Positions 42,579 through 51,016 of a stretch of 64,000 nt of DNA are shown piece after piece (the stretch's first letter is position 1; every line of letters starts with the position of its first letter). The notes beneath the pieces are model-generated. The model made no database searches. It had not been told where the DNA came from and saw only the letters and a list, made by a program, of their open reading frames with translations. The stretch lies in the NCBI RefSeq assembly GCF_025215155.1, contig NZ_JALHAM010000121.1; one strand, 5' to 3'. Position numbers and translations under genes: made by a program. The DNA comes from Dryocola clanedunensis. GTDB taxonomy: Bacteria; Pseudomonadota; Gammaproteobacteria; Enterobacterales; Enterobacteriaceae.

Positions 42579-43712
42579 TTACCATGTATGGATATCTTTG
42601 GCGGTATCCGTCATATAACGAACGCCGCTGATGGTTGGCAGCAGCTGGTTGATCAGGCGGTTCCAGCGGGTGACCGGTGCGGTCGTGACATAGACGACGT
42701 CGTACGGCTGCAGCTGGAACTCGGTGCCCATCACCAGCGATGTCGCATCGGACATATCCAGCTGATAGATATTGGCGATCTTGCCGCCCTGCTTCTCTTT
42801 CAGCGGACGGATAACGAAGATACCGCTGGCGTTGGAGGCGCTCATATCGAGGCCTTCTGCCTGGCCCAGCGCTTCGGTCAGCGTCATGCCGCTGAAGTCC
42901 ATCTTCAGGGTGGTCTGTTTCTTCACTTCGCCCATCACGAACACTTTCAGATCGTCGTTGCGCGGCACAAACAGGATATCGCCCGGATAAAGCAGGTGGT
43001 TCTGGCTCAGATCGCCGTTCTGCATCAGGGCCTGTAAAGAGATGCGTTTTTCCTGCCCGTTGTGGGTCAGCACCACGTTGCGCCAGTCGGCGAGATCGGT
43101 CAGACCGCCTGCGGCGTTAATCGCATCCAGAACCGTTAACGGCACGTTGGTAATAGGCTGCTGGCCAGATTTGTTTACCTGACCTGAGACATAGGCTTTC
43201 TGTGAGCGGAAGGCGGCGATATTAACGTCCACCTGCGGGTCAGCAATGTACTGCGCAAGGCGGCCGGTAATATCACTACGGATCTCGGCAAGGGTTTTGC
43301 CGGTCACTTTTATCTTGCCCACGTACGGGTAGAACACGGTGCCGTCGGACTGCACCCAGTTACCCGCATCGCTTGAGCTTCGGTACTGACCGGCAGGCGT
43401 GGTCAACTCAGGGTGGTCCCAGACGGTGACGCTCAACACGTCACCCGGCCCGACGCGATATTGATATTGGGAGATTTCCTGATCCAAAGACATATTCGGC
43501 TGCGCGACGGCAGGACGCACGCGTAATTGCTCAACGAGACGCGGCGTGAGGGGATAAACATTAACCATGCGATCCAGATCGAAATCTGCATCCTGTTGCT
43601 TAATCACATCTTTCCCCATCGTGGACATATTGCTTCCGGGAAGAACTGTGCAACCGCTCATCAGGGTTACGGATACCAATAAAGGCATCAATTTAAGTTT
43701 GTATTTTATCAT
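42579..43712 (-). CDS. wza: Polysaccharide export lipoprotein Wza
   Basis: Wza forms the octameric outer-membrane channel through which colanic acid leaves the cell. The 377-residue protein has a lipoprotein signal with LMSGC, giving Cys21 as the lipidated residue. It then has the polysaccharide export domain (YQYRVGPGDVLSVTVWDHPE near residue 84) and SLBB-type repeats (VSGQVNKSGQQPITN; VMGEVKKQTTLKM). It is the first gene of the colanic acid operon and has a 180-base leader with a JUMPstart. Confidence 0.97.
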   Translation of the reverse strand: MIKYKLKLMPLLVSVTLMSGCTVLPGSNMSTMGKDVIKQQDADFDLDRMVNVYPLTPRLVEQLRVRPAVAQPNMSLDQEISQYQYRVGPGDVLSVTVWDHPELTTPAGQYRSSSDAGNWVQSDGTVFYPYVGKIKVTGKTLAEIRSDITGRLAQYIADPQVDVNIAAFRSQKAYVSGQVNKSGQQPITNVPLTVLDAINAAGGLTDLADWRNVVLTHNGQEKRISLQALMQNGDLSQNHLLYPGDILFVPRNDDLKVFVMGEVKKQTTLKMDFSGMTLTEALGQAEGLDMSASNASGIFVIRPLKEKQGGKIANIYQLDMSDATSLVMGTEFQLQPYDVVYVTTAPVTRWNRLINQLLPTISGVRYMTDTAKDIHTW

Positions 43713-43900
43713 TGAGTATTTATCACTATGGCAGAGTAATTATCCTGAGCGAATAAAATATGCGACCCATTATCTCGCGGACGCACCAGAAAATTGAACA
43801 TACTGACCGCAAAAAATAACGGGTATCAGTCTTAAATCTCGCTTATTTCCTGACATCTTATAGACAGAATAATTGAGGCGTAAACTCTGGCTGTCAGGCA

Positions 43901-43936
43901 GGCTACCGCCCTTGGCTTACAGTCACCAAACTACTG
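43901..43936 (-). promoter_or_regulatory. JUMPstart with ops element, colanic acid operon
   Basis: On the - strand it reads CAGTAGTTTGGTGACTGTAA then GCCAAGGGCGGTAGCC. GGCGGTAGCCTG (ending at 43898) fits the 12-base ops element GGCGGTAGCGTG at 11 positions. RfaH-dependent elongation of the 23-kb operon is expected. It lies about 190 bases before the wza ATG. Confidence 0.92.
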
Positions 43937-43952
43937 AAAAGAAAGCAGATAA

Positions 43953-43966
43953 TAAGAGGACTCCGA
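43953..43966. promoter_or_regulatory. RcsAB-box-like sequence, candidate A
   Basis: TAAGAGGACTCCGA agrees at about 10 of 14 positions with the RcsAB consensus TAAGAATATTCCTA. It is only 17 bases from the JUMPstart, which leaves no room for a promoter between them, so its role is doubtful. Confidence 0.3.
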
Positions 43967-44352
43967 AGCTAAGATAAATCTGTAGTATTTATCTGCCCAC
44001 GGGAGTTACGAGTCATGAAGCGCTTAAGTGCCACACCAATTAATTATAAAAAATACATTCCTTACCAGACACTGATATCGATTGTTACAGCTAAGCCAGG
44101 GACAGGCAAGGCAGCAAATGACAAGAAACAGACTTTTAAGATTAATATTAAGCTCGCAAAACCTGTGTTTTAAGATTTTCTTTATATTGACAGCTTTTAT
44201 ATTAACAAGGGCATGGCCTTATACAGACATATCTTATATATATAACAAGCCACATTATTTATTTAGCACCACAAGAAGTGTTCATTTTTTAATTATTTAC
44301 CCTGGTTATTGCGCGGGAATATAAAAAACCCTGGCTCATTAATGCATCTTTA

Positions 44353-44366
44353 TAAGATTAATCGCA
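44353..44366. promoter_or_regulatory. RcsAB-box-like sequence, candidate B
   Basis: TAAGATTAATCGCA resembles known RcsAB boxes of capsule promoters (for example TAAGATTATTCTCA, 12 of 14). It is about 640 bases upstream of wza and 114 bases upstream of yegH, so it could serve either. Confidence 0.35.
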
Positions 44367-44479
44367 GGGTGATATTGCATTTTAGTGAAGGGTTATCCAT
44401 TCTTTCATTGTGGCAAAGCCTGGAAATCATCCGCTCGCCGCTGTGTTTCACTCACTACTTTGAGGATGCAAAACGCCGT

Positions 44480-46060
44480 ATGGAATGGATTGCCGATCCT
44501 TCAATCTGGGCAGGCCTGGTCACGCTGGTGGTTATCGAGCTGGTACTGGGTATCGATAACCTGGTATTCATTGCGATTCTTGCCGAAAAGCTCCCGCCCG
44601 CCCAGCGGGATAAAGCGAGGGTGACAGGGTTAGTGCTGGCGATGCTGATGCGCCTGCTGCTGCTGGCCTCCATCTCCTGGCTTGTCACCCTGACGAAGCC
44701 GCTGTTTCAAATAGCCAGCTTTGGCTTCAGCGCCCGCGACTTAATTATGCTCGGCGGCGGTCTGTTCCTGATTTTTAAGGCGACCGTAGAGCTGAACGAA
44801 CGGCTGGAAGGCAAAGACAGCGAAGCGCAAAACCAGCGCAAAGGGGCACGATTCTGGCCCGTCGTGGCACAAATTGTGATTCTCGACGCCGTATTTTCAC
44901 TGGATTCGGTGATCACCGCGGTGGGGATGGTTGACCACCTGGCGGTCATGATGGCGGCGGTGATTATCGCCATCAGCCTGATGCTGCTGGCCAGTAAATC
45001 GCTCACGCGCTTTGTGAACAATCATCCAACGATTGTGATCCTCTGCCTGAGCTTCCTGCTGATGATTGGCTTTAGCCTTGTTGCGGATGGCTTCGGCTAC
45101 CACATTCCAAAAGGCTATCTGTATGCCGCCATTGGCTTCTCGGTGGCGATTGAATCCTTAAACCAGCTGGCAATTTTCAACCGCCGTCGTTTCCTGTCGG
45201 CAAATCAGTCGTTACGTCAGCGCACCGCCGAGGCGGTTTTAAGATTGTTGAACGGGAGAAAAGAAGAGGCGGAGCTGGATGCGCAAACGGCCTCGCTGAT
45301 TGCTGACCACAGCCCGGATGAGGACATCTTCAACCTGCAAGAGAAGCTGATGATAGAACGCGTGCTGAATCTTAACCAGCGTACGGTCAGCAGCATCATG
45401 ACCTCGCGTCACGATGTCGAACATCTGAAGCTGAGCGATTCCGAAGCTCGCACTCGCGAGCTTCTGGTAAACAATCAACATACCCGCATTGTGATAACCG
45501 ACGACGGGGATGAGATCCTCGGCGTGGTACACATTATTGATTTACTCACCCAGTCGCTCAACGGTGAGCCACTCAACGTCGAAACGTTGATTCGTCAACC
45601 GCTGGTCTTCCCGGAAATGCTGCCGCTGCTGCAGGCGCTGGAGCAGTTCCGCAACGCGCGCACGCATTTTGCTTTTGTGGTGGATGAGTTTGGTTCAGTG
45701 GAAGGCATTGTCACCTTAAGCGACGTGATGGAGACTATCGCGGGCAACCTGCCGAACGAAGTCGAAGAGATAGATGCCCGGCACGATATTCAGAAAAATG
45801 CGGACGGCAGCTGGACGGCGAACGGCCATATGCCGCTGGAGGATTTGGTGCAATACATTCCCCTGCCGCTTGATGAAAAACGCAGCTATCACACCATTGC
45901 AGGCTTGCTGATGGAGTACCTACAGCGCGTACCGGCTGCCGGTGAGGCGGTTAAGGTGGGAAGCTTTGAGCTGAAAACCCTGGTGGTTGAAAGCCACCGG
46001 GTGCAGAAGGTGCAAATTGTCCCGCTGGAGGACGAAGAGAGCGAGTGGGAATACCCTTAA
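44480..46060 (+). CDS. yegH: TerC-family membrane protein with CBS and transporter-associated domains (YegH)
   Basis: YegH is an inner-membrane protein of unknown function. The 526-residue protein has a TerC-type N-terminal part with about seven hydrophobic segments, including the acidic motifs IELVLGIDNLVFIAILAEKL and VILDAVFSLDSVITAVGMVD that suggest metal-ion transport. A CBS pair follows (about residues 300-430), and a C-terminal CorC/HlyC-type domain (about 440-525, ESHRVQKVQIVPLED). The start at 44480 (MEWIADPS) matches E. coli. It converges with the secretion locus, whose last gene ends 19 bases beyond. Confidence 0.93.
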   Translation: MEWIADPSIWAGLVTLVVIELVLGIDNLVFIAILAEKLPPAQRDKARVTGLVLAMLMRLLLLASISWLVTLTKPLFQIASFGFSARDLIMLGGGLFLIFKATVELNERLEGKDSEAQNQRKGARFWPVVAQIVILDAVFSLDSVITAVGMVDHLAVMMAAVIIAISLMLLASKSLTRFVNNHPTIVILCLSFLLMIGFSLVADGFGYHIPKGYLYAAIGFSVAIESLNQLAIFNRRRFLSANQSLRQRTAEAVLRLLNGRKEEAELDAQTASLIADHSPDEDIFNLQEKLMIERVLNLNQRTVSSIMTSRHDVEHLKLSDSEARTRELLVNNQHTRIVITDDGDEILGVVHIIDLLTQSLNGEPLNVETLIRQPLVFPEMLPLLQALEQFRNARTHFAFVVDEFGSVEGIVTLSDVMETIAGNLPNEVEEIDARHDIQKNADGSWTANGHMPLEDLVQYIPLPLDEKRSYHTIAGLLMEYLQRVPAAGEAVKVGSFELKTLVVESHRVQKVQIVPLEDEESEWEYP

Positions 46061-46079
46061 CGGCTTCCCCGCTCGTTGT

Positions 46080-47447
46080 TTAGCTGGCCTTCCCAGCCTC
46101 ATCAAGCCAGGGAAGAAGTAAACCGGCGTCTTTGCGGATCGACAGTATGTTGTACCAGGCGTCAAACCTGCTGGAGATGGCGTTAACCTGATTATTGTAG
46201 TGGTCGGTCTCGGCGATCAGCACATCCAGCAGGCTACGCTTCCCAAGGTGATACCACTGTTGAAAGAACATCCAGCGGATCTTGTCGCTCTCCACGGCAA
46301 GATTTGCGTACGCAGTGGCCCGCTTGCTGTATTTTTCCACCTCACGGTACTGCGTTTTTACACGATACTCCGTGCGGCGCAGTAAATCTTCACGCGCCTG
46401 TTTATAAGCTTCAGCGCTATGTACCGCAGAAGAAACTTTCGCCATGCCTGAAAAGCCGCTAAAGATATCCCAACTGATGGAAAACCCGACCTGTAGATCG
46501 CTTTCTTCGCCGTAGTTTGCTGCGGCAAACCCTTTATTGGCAACAAGGTCAAGCTGGGGGAGCTGCTTTGCCTTCTCCTCTTTTGCGCTGGCAAGCCATG
46601 CCTGATATTGCGCCTGCGCCTCGCGCATCATCGGCGTCGCCTGCAAATTGCTTAGCGCACTGTTGGCATCCGGCATTTGCATATCCCAGAGGCTGTCGAT
46701 GGGGATGGGATGACGTGGAGCGTCGCCAAGCCACTGGTTAAGCGTGACGGTCAACGTTTCTATTTCTGCTGCGGCATCGTCACGGGCTTCTTCAGCCTGC
46801 AACAGACGGGCCTGCGCCTGCACCAGCTCGCTCTGGCGCCCGGCATCCGTTTCAACTATGCGGCTTAGCATCGTCACCAGCTCTTCCATACGTGAAGAGT
46901 AGACCTGAGCCGTCTGCAGAATTGCCCGCTGCTTTCCCAATTTAACTTCCGTGCTCGTGACGTCAAATGCCAGCTCATCGAGCTGCGAAAGATATTTTTG
47001 CGCCGCTGCCACGTTGCGGTATTCACGGTTTTTGATGGCGCTTGCCAGCCGGCCCCAGTCGAACACCGGCATCGATAACGACGCGGAAAAATCCCCGTCG
47101 TTCGCGTACCGCTTGTAGCGTCCATTTCCCTCGCTAACGGGCATCGCCACGGCACTGACATGAAGCTGCGGCCAGCGCTCACCTTTAACATCGTCAATAT
47201 CATCCGATGCAGATTGCCACTGCTCGTAAAGCTGACGAAGCTGGTAGTCACGGGCAATGGCAATGTTTACCTCCCGGCTAAACACCCTGCTAACAGCAAT
47301 ACTCTTTTTCATTACGGCCGCTGACGGATGCTGCTCGAAGTGTGACAGGGCGGGCGCATCTGCCTTTAATGAAGACTCGGCCCAGCTACACGGCGCTGCA
47401 GAAACCATGACCGCCGCGCACAGCAGAACATCCCTGAAATGCATCAT
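46080..47447 (-). CDS. TolC-family outer-membrane protein of a type I secretion system
   Basis: The 455-residue protein has a signal peptide (MMHFRDVLLCAAVMVSAAPC, cleavage near residue 23). It has the duplicated helical outer-membrane factor pattern, for example SLSMPVFDWGRLASAIKN at about residue 125 and VGFSISWDIFSGFSGMAK at about 322. It would form the outer-membrane exit duct for the exporter encoded just upstream. It is the last of three transporter genes, two bases after the adaptor gene. It is not the housekeeping tolC, whose location is elsewhere in enterobacteria; the closest role model is LapE/SiiC-type proteins. Confidence 0.9.
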   Translation of the reverse strand: MMHFRDVLLCAAVMVSAAPCSWAESSLKADAPALSHFEQHPSAAVMKKSIAVSRVFSREVNIAIARDYQLRQLYEQWQSASDDIDDVKGERWPQLHVSAVAMPVSEGNGRYKRYANDGDFSASLSMPVFDWGRLASAIKNREYRNVAAAQKYLSQLDELAFDVTSTEVKLGKQRAILQTAQVYSSRMEELVTMLSRIVETDAGRQSELVQAQARLLQAEEARDDAAAEIETLTVTLNQWLGDAPRHPIPIDSLWDMQMPDANSALSNLQATPMMREAQAQYQAWLASAKEEKAKQLPQLDLVANKGFAAANYGEESDLQVGFSISWDIFSGFSGMAKVSSAVHSAEAYKQAREDLLRRTEYRVKTQYREVEKYSKRATAYANLAVESDKIRWMFFQQWYHLGKRSLLDVLIAETDHYNNQVNAISSRFDAWYNILSIRKDAGLLLPWLDEAGKAS

Positions 47448-47449
47448 AT

Positions 47450-48682
47450 TTATCTTTCCCTGAACGCTTCACGCGATTTCAGCACCGGTTTAAGCAGGTA
47501 GCTGAGAATACTTTTCTCACCCGTTTTGATCTCAACGGAGGCGGTCATTCCGGGAATAATTGGATGATCTTTCCCCCCCGCGGTCAGCACGCTTCGCGTT
47601 GAATGCACGCGAATTCGATAATATGTCGTCTCTTTCTGCGCCCCGCTGCGCGGGTCTTCTTCCAGCGTATCGGCGCTGATGTAGGTCAGCGTTCCGCTTA
47701 AACCGCCATAAATGGCGTAATCATAGGCGGTGAGCTTTATCGTGACGGGCAGGCCCGGGCGCAGAAAAGCCACATCTTCGGGACGGACTTTGGCTTCAAC
47801 CACCAGCTCATCCTCGAGCGGGATCAGCGACATGATGTCTGCACCTTGTGGAACGACTCCGCCGGGGGTAGTCAGGCGAATATTCTTCACCACCCCGCGA
47901 GCGGGGGCGACAATCGTCGTGCGGGAGAGCAGATCTTCTTTCGCCTGAGTACTCTTCTCGCTTTGCGCCAGCTCCGACTCGGATTTGACCAGTTCAGCGT
48001 TGGCCTCCGCGTGATAACGATTCTGACGCTCGGTGATTTGCAGGCGCAAATCATTGGCCTGCCGCTTCATCCGTAGCAGTTCAACCTCTGACATCAGCCC
48101 CTGCGCGACCAGAGGAGCGGACATATTGATCTCTTTCTCGGAGAGCTGGAGGCTCCGTTTCAGCACCGCGACACCCTCATCAAGCGCCTTTTTCCTTACC
48201 TGATAAGCCTTCGTTTCGTCCTGGATAATGGACGGCCAGTCCTGCAGAGTTTTCGGAAACACCAGCGGAGGGCCATAAGCTTCAGCCCGCAAACGGGCAA
48301 CTGACCCTTCAAGCCCTGCCACTTTAGAGGAGGTTTCCTGCCAGGCCGAGCGAGCCTGAGTGGCATTAAGCCTGAGCAGCACCTGGCCTTTTTCGACGAT
48401 CTCCCCTTCGTGCACCAAAAGGCTAGCCATAATGCCGCTATCCAGGCTCTGAATGACCTGCTCGCGGCTGGCGGGAATGACCTTTCCCTGCCCTTTAACA
48501 ACCTCTTCTACCTGCGCCAGGGCAGCCCAGATACCGCCCACAACAAGTACGATAATAATGAGCCATAGCACCAGTAGCGTGCCGGGCGTTGACTGATTAA
48601 GCAAAGCCGCACGGGCATCGGCCATGAATTCGCGATCGATGGGTTTGACGGGGAGCCCGGCGTTTTTTTTCTCGTTCGCCAT
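47450..48682 (-). CDS. HlyD-family adaptor (membrane fusion) protein
   Basis: The 410-residue protein has one membrane segment at about residues 35-57 (GTLLVLWLIIIVLVVGGIWA). A lipoyl-like start EEVVKGQGKVIPASREQVIQ follows, then a long coiled-coil part (about 85-265), and the HlyD C-terminal signature GMTASVEIKTGEKSILSYLL. It should link the ABC exporter to the TolC-type duct across the periplasm. It lies one base after the exporter gene and two bases before the outer-membrane gene, so the three form one unit. Confidence 0.93.
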   Translation of the reverse strand: MANEKKNAGLPVKPIDREFMADARAALLNQSTPGTLLVLWLIIIVLVVGGIWAALAQVEEVVKGQGKVIPASREQVIQSLDSGIMASLLVHEGEIVEKGQVLLRLNATQARSAWQETSSKVAGLEGSVARLRAEAYGPPLVFPKTLQDWPSIIQDETKAYQVRKKALDEGVAVLKRSLQLSEKEINMSAPLVAQGLMSEVELLRMKRQANDLRLQITERQNRYHAEANAELVKSESELAQSEKSTQAKEDLLSRTTIVAPARGVVKNIRLTTPGGVVPQGADIMSLIPLEDELVVEAKVRPEDVAFLRPGLPVTIKLTAYDYAIYGGLSGTLTYISADTLEEDPRSGAQKETTYYRIRVHSTRSVLTAGGKDHPIIPGMTASVEIKTGEKSILSYLLKPVLKSREAFRER

Positions 48683-48683
48683 G

Positions 48684-50894
48684 CTATTCCCCTCCCATTT
48701 TCGGTTCTTTGAGCGATTTTTCCTGCGGGTCGTTTTGGCTCAGCCTTGCCAGAACGTCTGCTTTTGGCCCATCAAGAACCACTTTTCCCTCTTCCATCAC
48801 GATGATGCGATCAACCTGATTGAGCACGGAGAAGCGATGGGTAACGACAACCAGCGTCTGATGATGGGTTGCCGCCGCGAGGCGTTTCAGGAACAGCGTT
48901 TCGGTCTGGGTGTCCATCGCGCTGGTTGGCTCATCCATCAGCAACAGCTTCGGCTGGGCGAGCAGGCATCTTGCCAGCACCACCAGCTGCTGCTGCCCAC
49001 CTGAAAGCCCCTGCCCGTTTTCGCCAATGGGCATTTCATAACCAAGCGGATGGCGCTGGGCCATTTGATCCAACCCGGTCAGACGACAGACGGACAAAAA
49101 CGCTGACGTGCTACAGCCGGGATGGCCTATCTGGATGTTCTCCCGGAGCGTACCGTAAAATAGCCGCGAGTCCTGGCCCACAAAACCAACCTCGGCGCGC
49201 CAGTCCGCCGGATCAATCTGCAATGCGTCCAGCCCATCCATCAATATCTGGCCCTGGTTTGCCTGATACAGCCTCGCCATTAGCCGTAACAGCGTTGATT
49301 TACCGCTGCCAATTCTTCCCAGAATGGCAACTCGCTCACCGGGATTGAGCGTCAGGCTGACGTTGCTGATTGCCGCTGGCCGGGGAATGCCGTCACTGGC
49401 AGGCCAGCTAAAAGAAATGTTTTTAAGCGTCAGAGTACCATTAAGCTGCGGGGCGGCCAGATAGCGGCGCGAGCGGTCTCTGTCAGTGGGCTTGCGCATG
49501 AGTTCATTAATGGATTTCATGGCCGCACGAGCCTGCTGGAAACGGACGGCAAGCCCCACGATTTGCCCTAACGGGGCGGTAATTCTGCTGGAGAGAATAA
49601 CGGTGCCGATAAGCCCGCCCATCGACAGATCTCCGTCTGCTATCAGGTAAACGCCCCAGCAAACCAGCGCCACCGTTTGCAGCTGTTGGATCGTGCTCAC
49701 GGAATTCGACGCCAGCCCGGAAAGCAGACGCGACTTCATTGAAGTTTTGGAGATAAGCGCGCTGTATCTGTCCCAGCGAAGCTGCATAAACCCTTCGCCT
49801 CCCGCCGCTTTTAATGATTCCAGACCGTCGACTGACTCAATAAGAATGCCCTGCTTAATCGACCCTTCACGCAGGTTTTCCTTCATTAATCTGGCAAGCG
49901 GCCACTGGATAAGCAGGCTGACAATAATAATTAAGGGGATTGCAGCCAGAGGAATAAACGCCAGAGGGCCGCCGATACCGGCAATAATGATGGTGAACAG
50001 CAACACAAAAGGCAGATCGCTCAGGGTCACCAAAGTGGCGGAGCTGACAAAGTCACGCACCGTTTCATATTCACGCAGCTGGTTAGCAAAAGAGCCGGAG
50101 GAGGCAGGTTTATGCTCCATGCGCAGGGACATTGCGTGACGAAACAGGCGTGAACCGATGATTAAATCGGCCTTCTTTCCCGCCATATCCAACAGCCAGG
50201 CACGGATATTACGGGCGATAAATTCAAAGACAATCGCCAGCATGACGCCTGTTGCCAGCGACCAGAGGGTAACAAAAGCCTGGTTGGGCACCACGCGATC
50301 GTAAACATTCATGGTAAAGAAGGTGCCCGCCAGTGCCAGAACGTTAATCAGCATGGCGGCGAGCACGGCGTTACCGTAGTAGCGCCGAAAACGCCAGAGC
50401 GTGCCCCATAGCCAGTGTTCGGAGGTGTCGATTTCCTGCTCCCCCAGACGATTATCAAGCGGGGGCCGGGGTTTCACGAGCAGCGCGTAGCCGCTGTACT
50501 GCAACTTAAGCTCCTGCGCGCTGAGTTCAATCTGCCCGTTGCCCGCTTCAGGAGCCAGCAGCGTGAAAAGCGTCTCTCCCTGCGCATTCACCTGTGAATC
50601 TGACAGAATAAAAGCGCCACCATCGTTACGCAGCAAAATAGCGGGAAACAGCCAGGGCGAGATTTCAGTGACTTCCCGCAAGATCAGCGATGAAGCAATA
50701 CCCACTCTTTCTAAAGCTAGCCCCGCCATTTGCGGAGTCAGTCGGTGCTCAATGGGCAGACCGCTAAGGAATACCTTTCGACTGACCGGCTGGCCGTGAT
50801 ATTGCGCAATCCAAAGTAGCGCTTCAACCAGCGTATCCTGCTGCTGAATGGAGACGGCGATCTCATCTGCGGTGTTTTCTTGCGATGCATACAT
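48684..50894 (-). CDS. Type I secretion ABC transporter with degenerate C39-like domain
   Basis: The 736-residue protein has three parts. Residues about 20-150 resemble a C39 peptidase domain, but the catalytic Cys is missing (QDTLVEALLWIAQYHG where active forms have Asp-Cys-Gly), as in LapB/HlyB-type exporters that bind but do not cleave their cargo. Residues about 170-450 are the six-helix membrane domain. Residues about 485-715 are the nucleotide-binding domain with Walker A GRIGSGKST near 530, signature LSGGQQQLVVLAR, and Walker B LLLMDEPTSAMD. It would energise export of the protein at 51017-52300. Confidence 0.94.
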   Translation of the reverse strand: MYASQENTADEIAVSIQQQDTLVEALLWIAQYHGQPVSRKVFLSGLPIEHRLTPQMAGLALERVGIASSLILREVTEISPWLFPAILLRNDGGAFILSDSQVNAQGETLFTLLAPEAGNGQIELSAQELKLQYSGYALLVKPRPPLDNRLGEQEIDTSEHWLWGTLWRFRRYYGNAVLAAMLINVLALAGTFFTMNVYDRVVPNQAFVTLWSLATGVMLAIVFEFIARNIRAWLLDMAGKKADLIIGSRLFRHAMSLRMEHKPASSGSFANQLREYETVRDFVSSATLVTLSDLPFVLLFTIIIAGIGGPLAFIPLAAIPLIIIVSLLIQWPLARLMKENLREGSIKQGILIESVDGLESLKAAGGEGFMQLRWDRYSALISKTSMKSRLLSGLASNSVSTIQQLQTVALVCWGVYLIADGDLSMGGLIGTVILSSRITAPLGQIVGLAVRFQQARAAMKSINELMRKPTDRDRSRRYLAAPQLNGTLTLKNISFSWPASDGIPRPAAISNVSLTLNPGERVAILGRIGSGKSTLLRLMARLYQANQGQILMDGLDALQIDPADWRAEVGFVGQDSRLFYGTLRENIQIGHPGCSTSAFLSVCRLTGLDQMAQRHPLGYEMPIGENGQGLSGGQQQLVVLARCLLAQPKLLLMDEPTSAMDTQTETLFLKRLAAATHHQTLVVVTHRFSVLNQVDRIIVMEEGKVVLDGPKADVLARLSQNDPQEKSLKEPKMGGE

Positions 50895-50971
50895 GCTGGA
50901 GTTTCACTTTCCTGAACAACGCTGCATAAATAGATATAAGCAAAATCGGATGATGACGAGGACAATAAAAT

Positions 50972-50996
50972 AACTCCCCGGGCCAGCCGGGGAATG
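50972..50996 (-). terminator. GC-rich hairpin between the secreted protein and the exporter genes
   Basis: On the - strand TCCCCGG (50993-50987) pairs with CCGGGGA (50981-50975) around a five-base loop. GTTATTTTATT follows, a broken T-rich tail. It lies 23 bases after the substrate stop and about 80 bases before the exporter. It may act as an attenuator so that more substrate than transporter is made. Confidence 0.7.
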
Positions 50997-51016
50997 AAAT
51001 AAATATAATTAATTTA

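Larger units (their letters stand above)
43713..44479. other. Intergenic control region between wza and yegH
   Basis: This 767-base divergent gap holds the wza leader with its JUMPstart, two RcsAB-box-like sites, an 8-base inverted repeat (AGATAAAT at 43972-43979, ATTTATCT at 43987-43994), and a long AT-rich stretch (about 44110-44300). I see no convincing gene. The yegH frame is open back to 44309, but its conserved N-terminus begins at 44480. Confidence 0.7.

Noticed and set aside
44082..44112. JUMPstart-like run on the + strand before yegH
   Set aside because: Only the central TAAGCCAGGG agrees well; the ops part is broken, so I do not list it as a feature.
44309..44479. 57-codon upstream extension of yegH
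   Set aside because: It is AT-rich, has no match to the family N-terminus, and the conserved start is at 44480.
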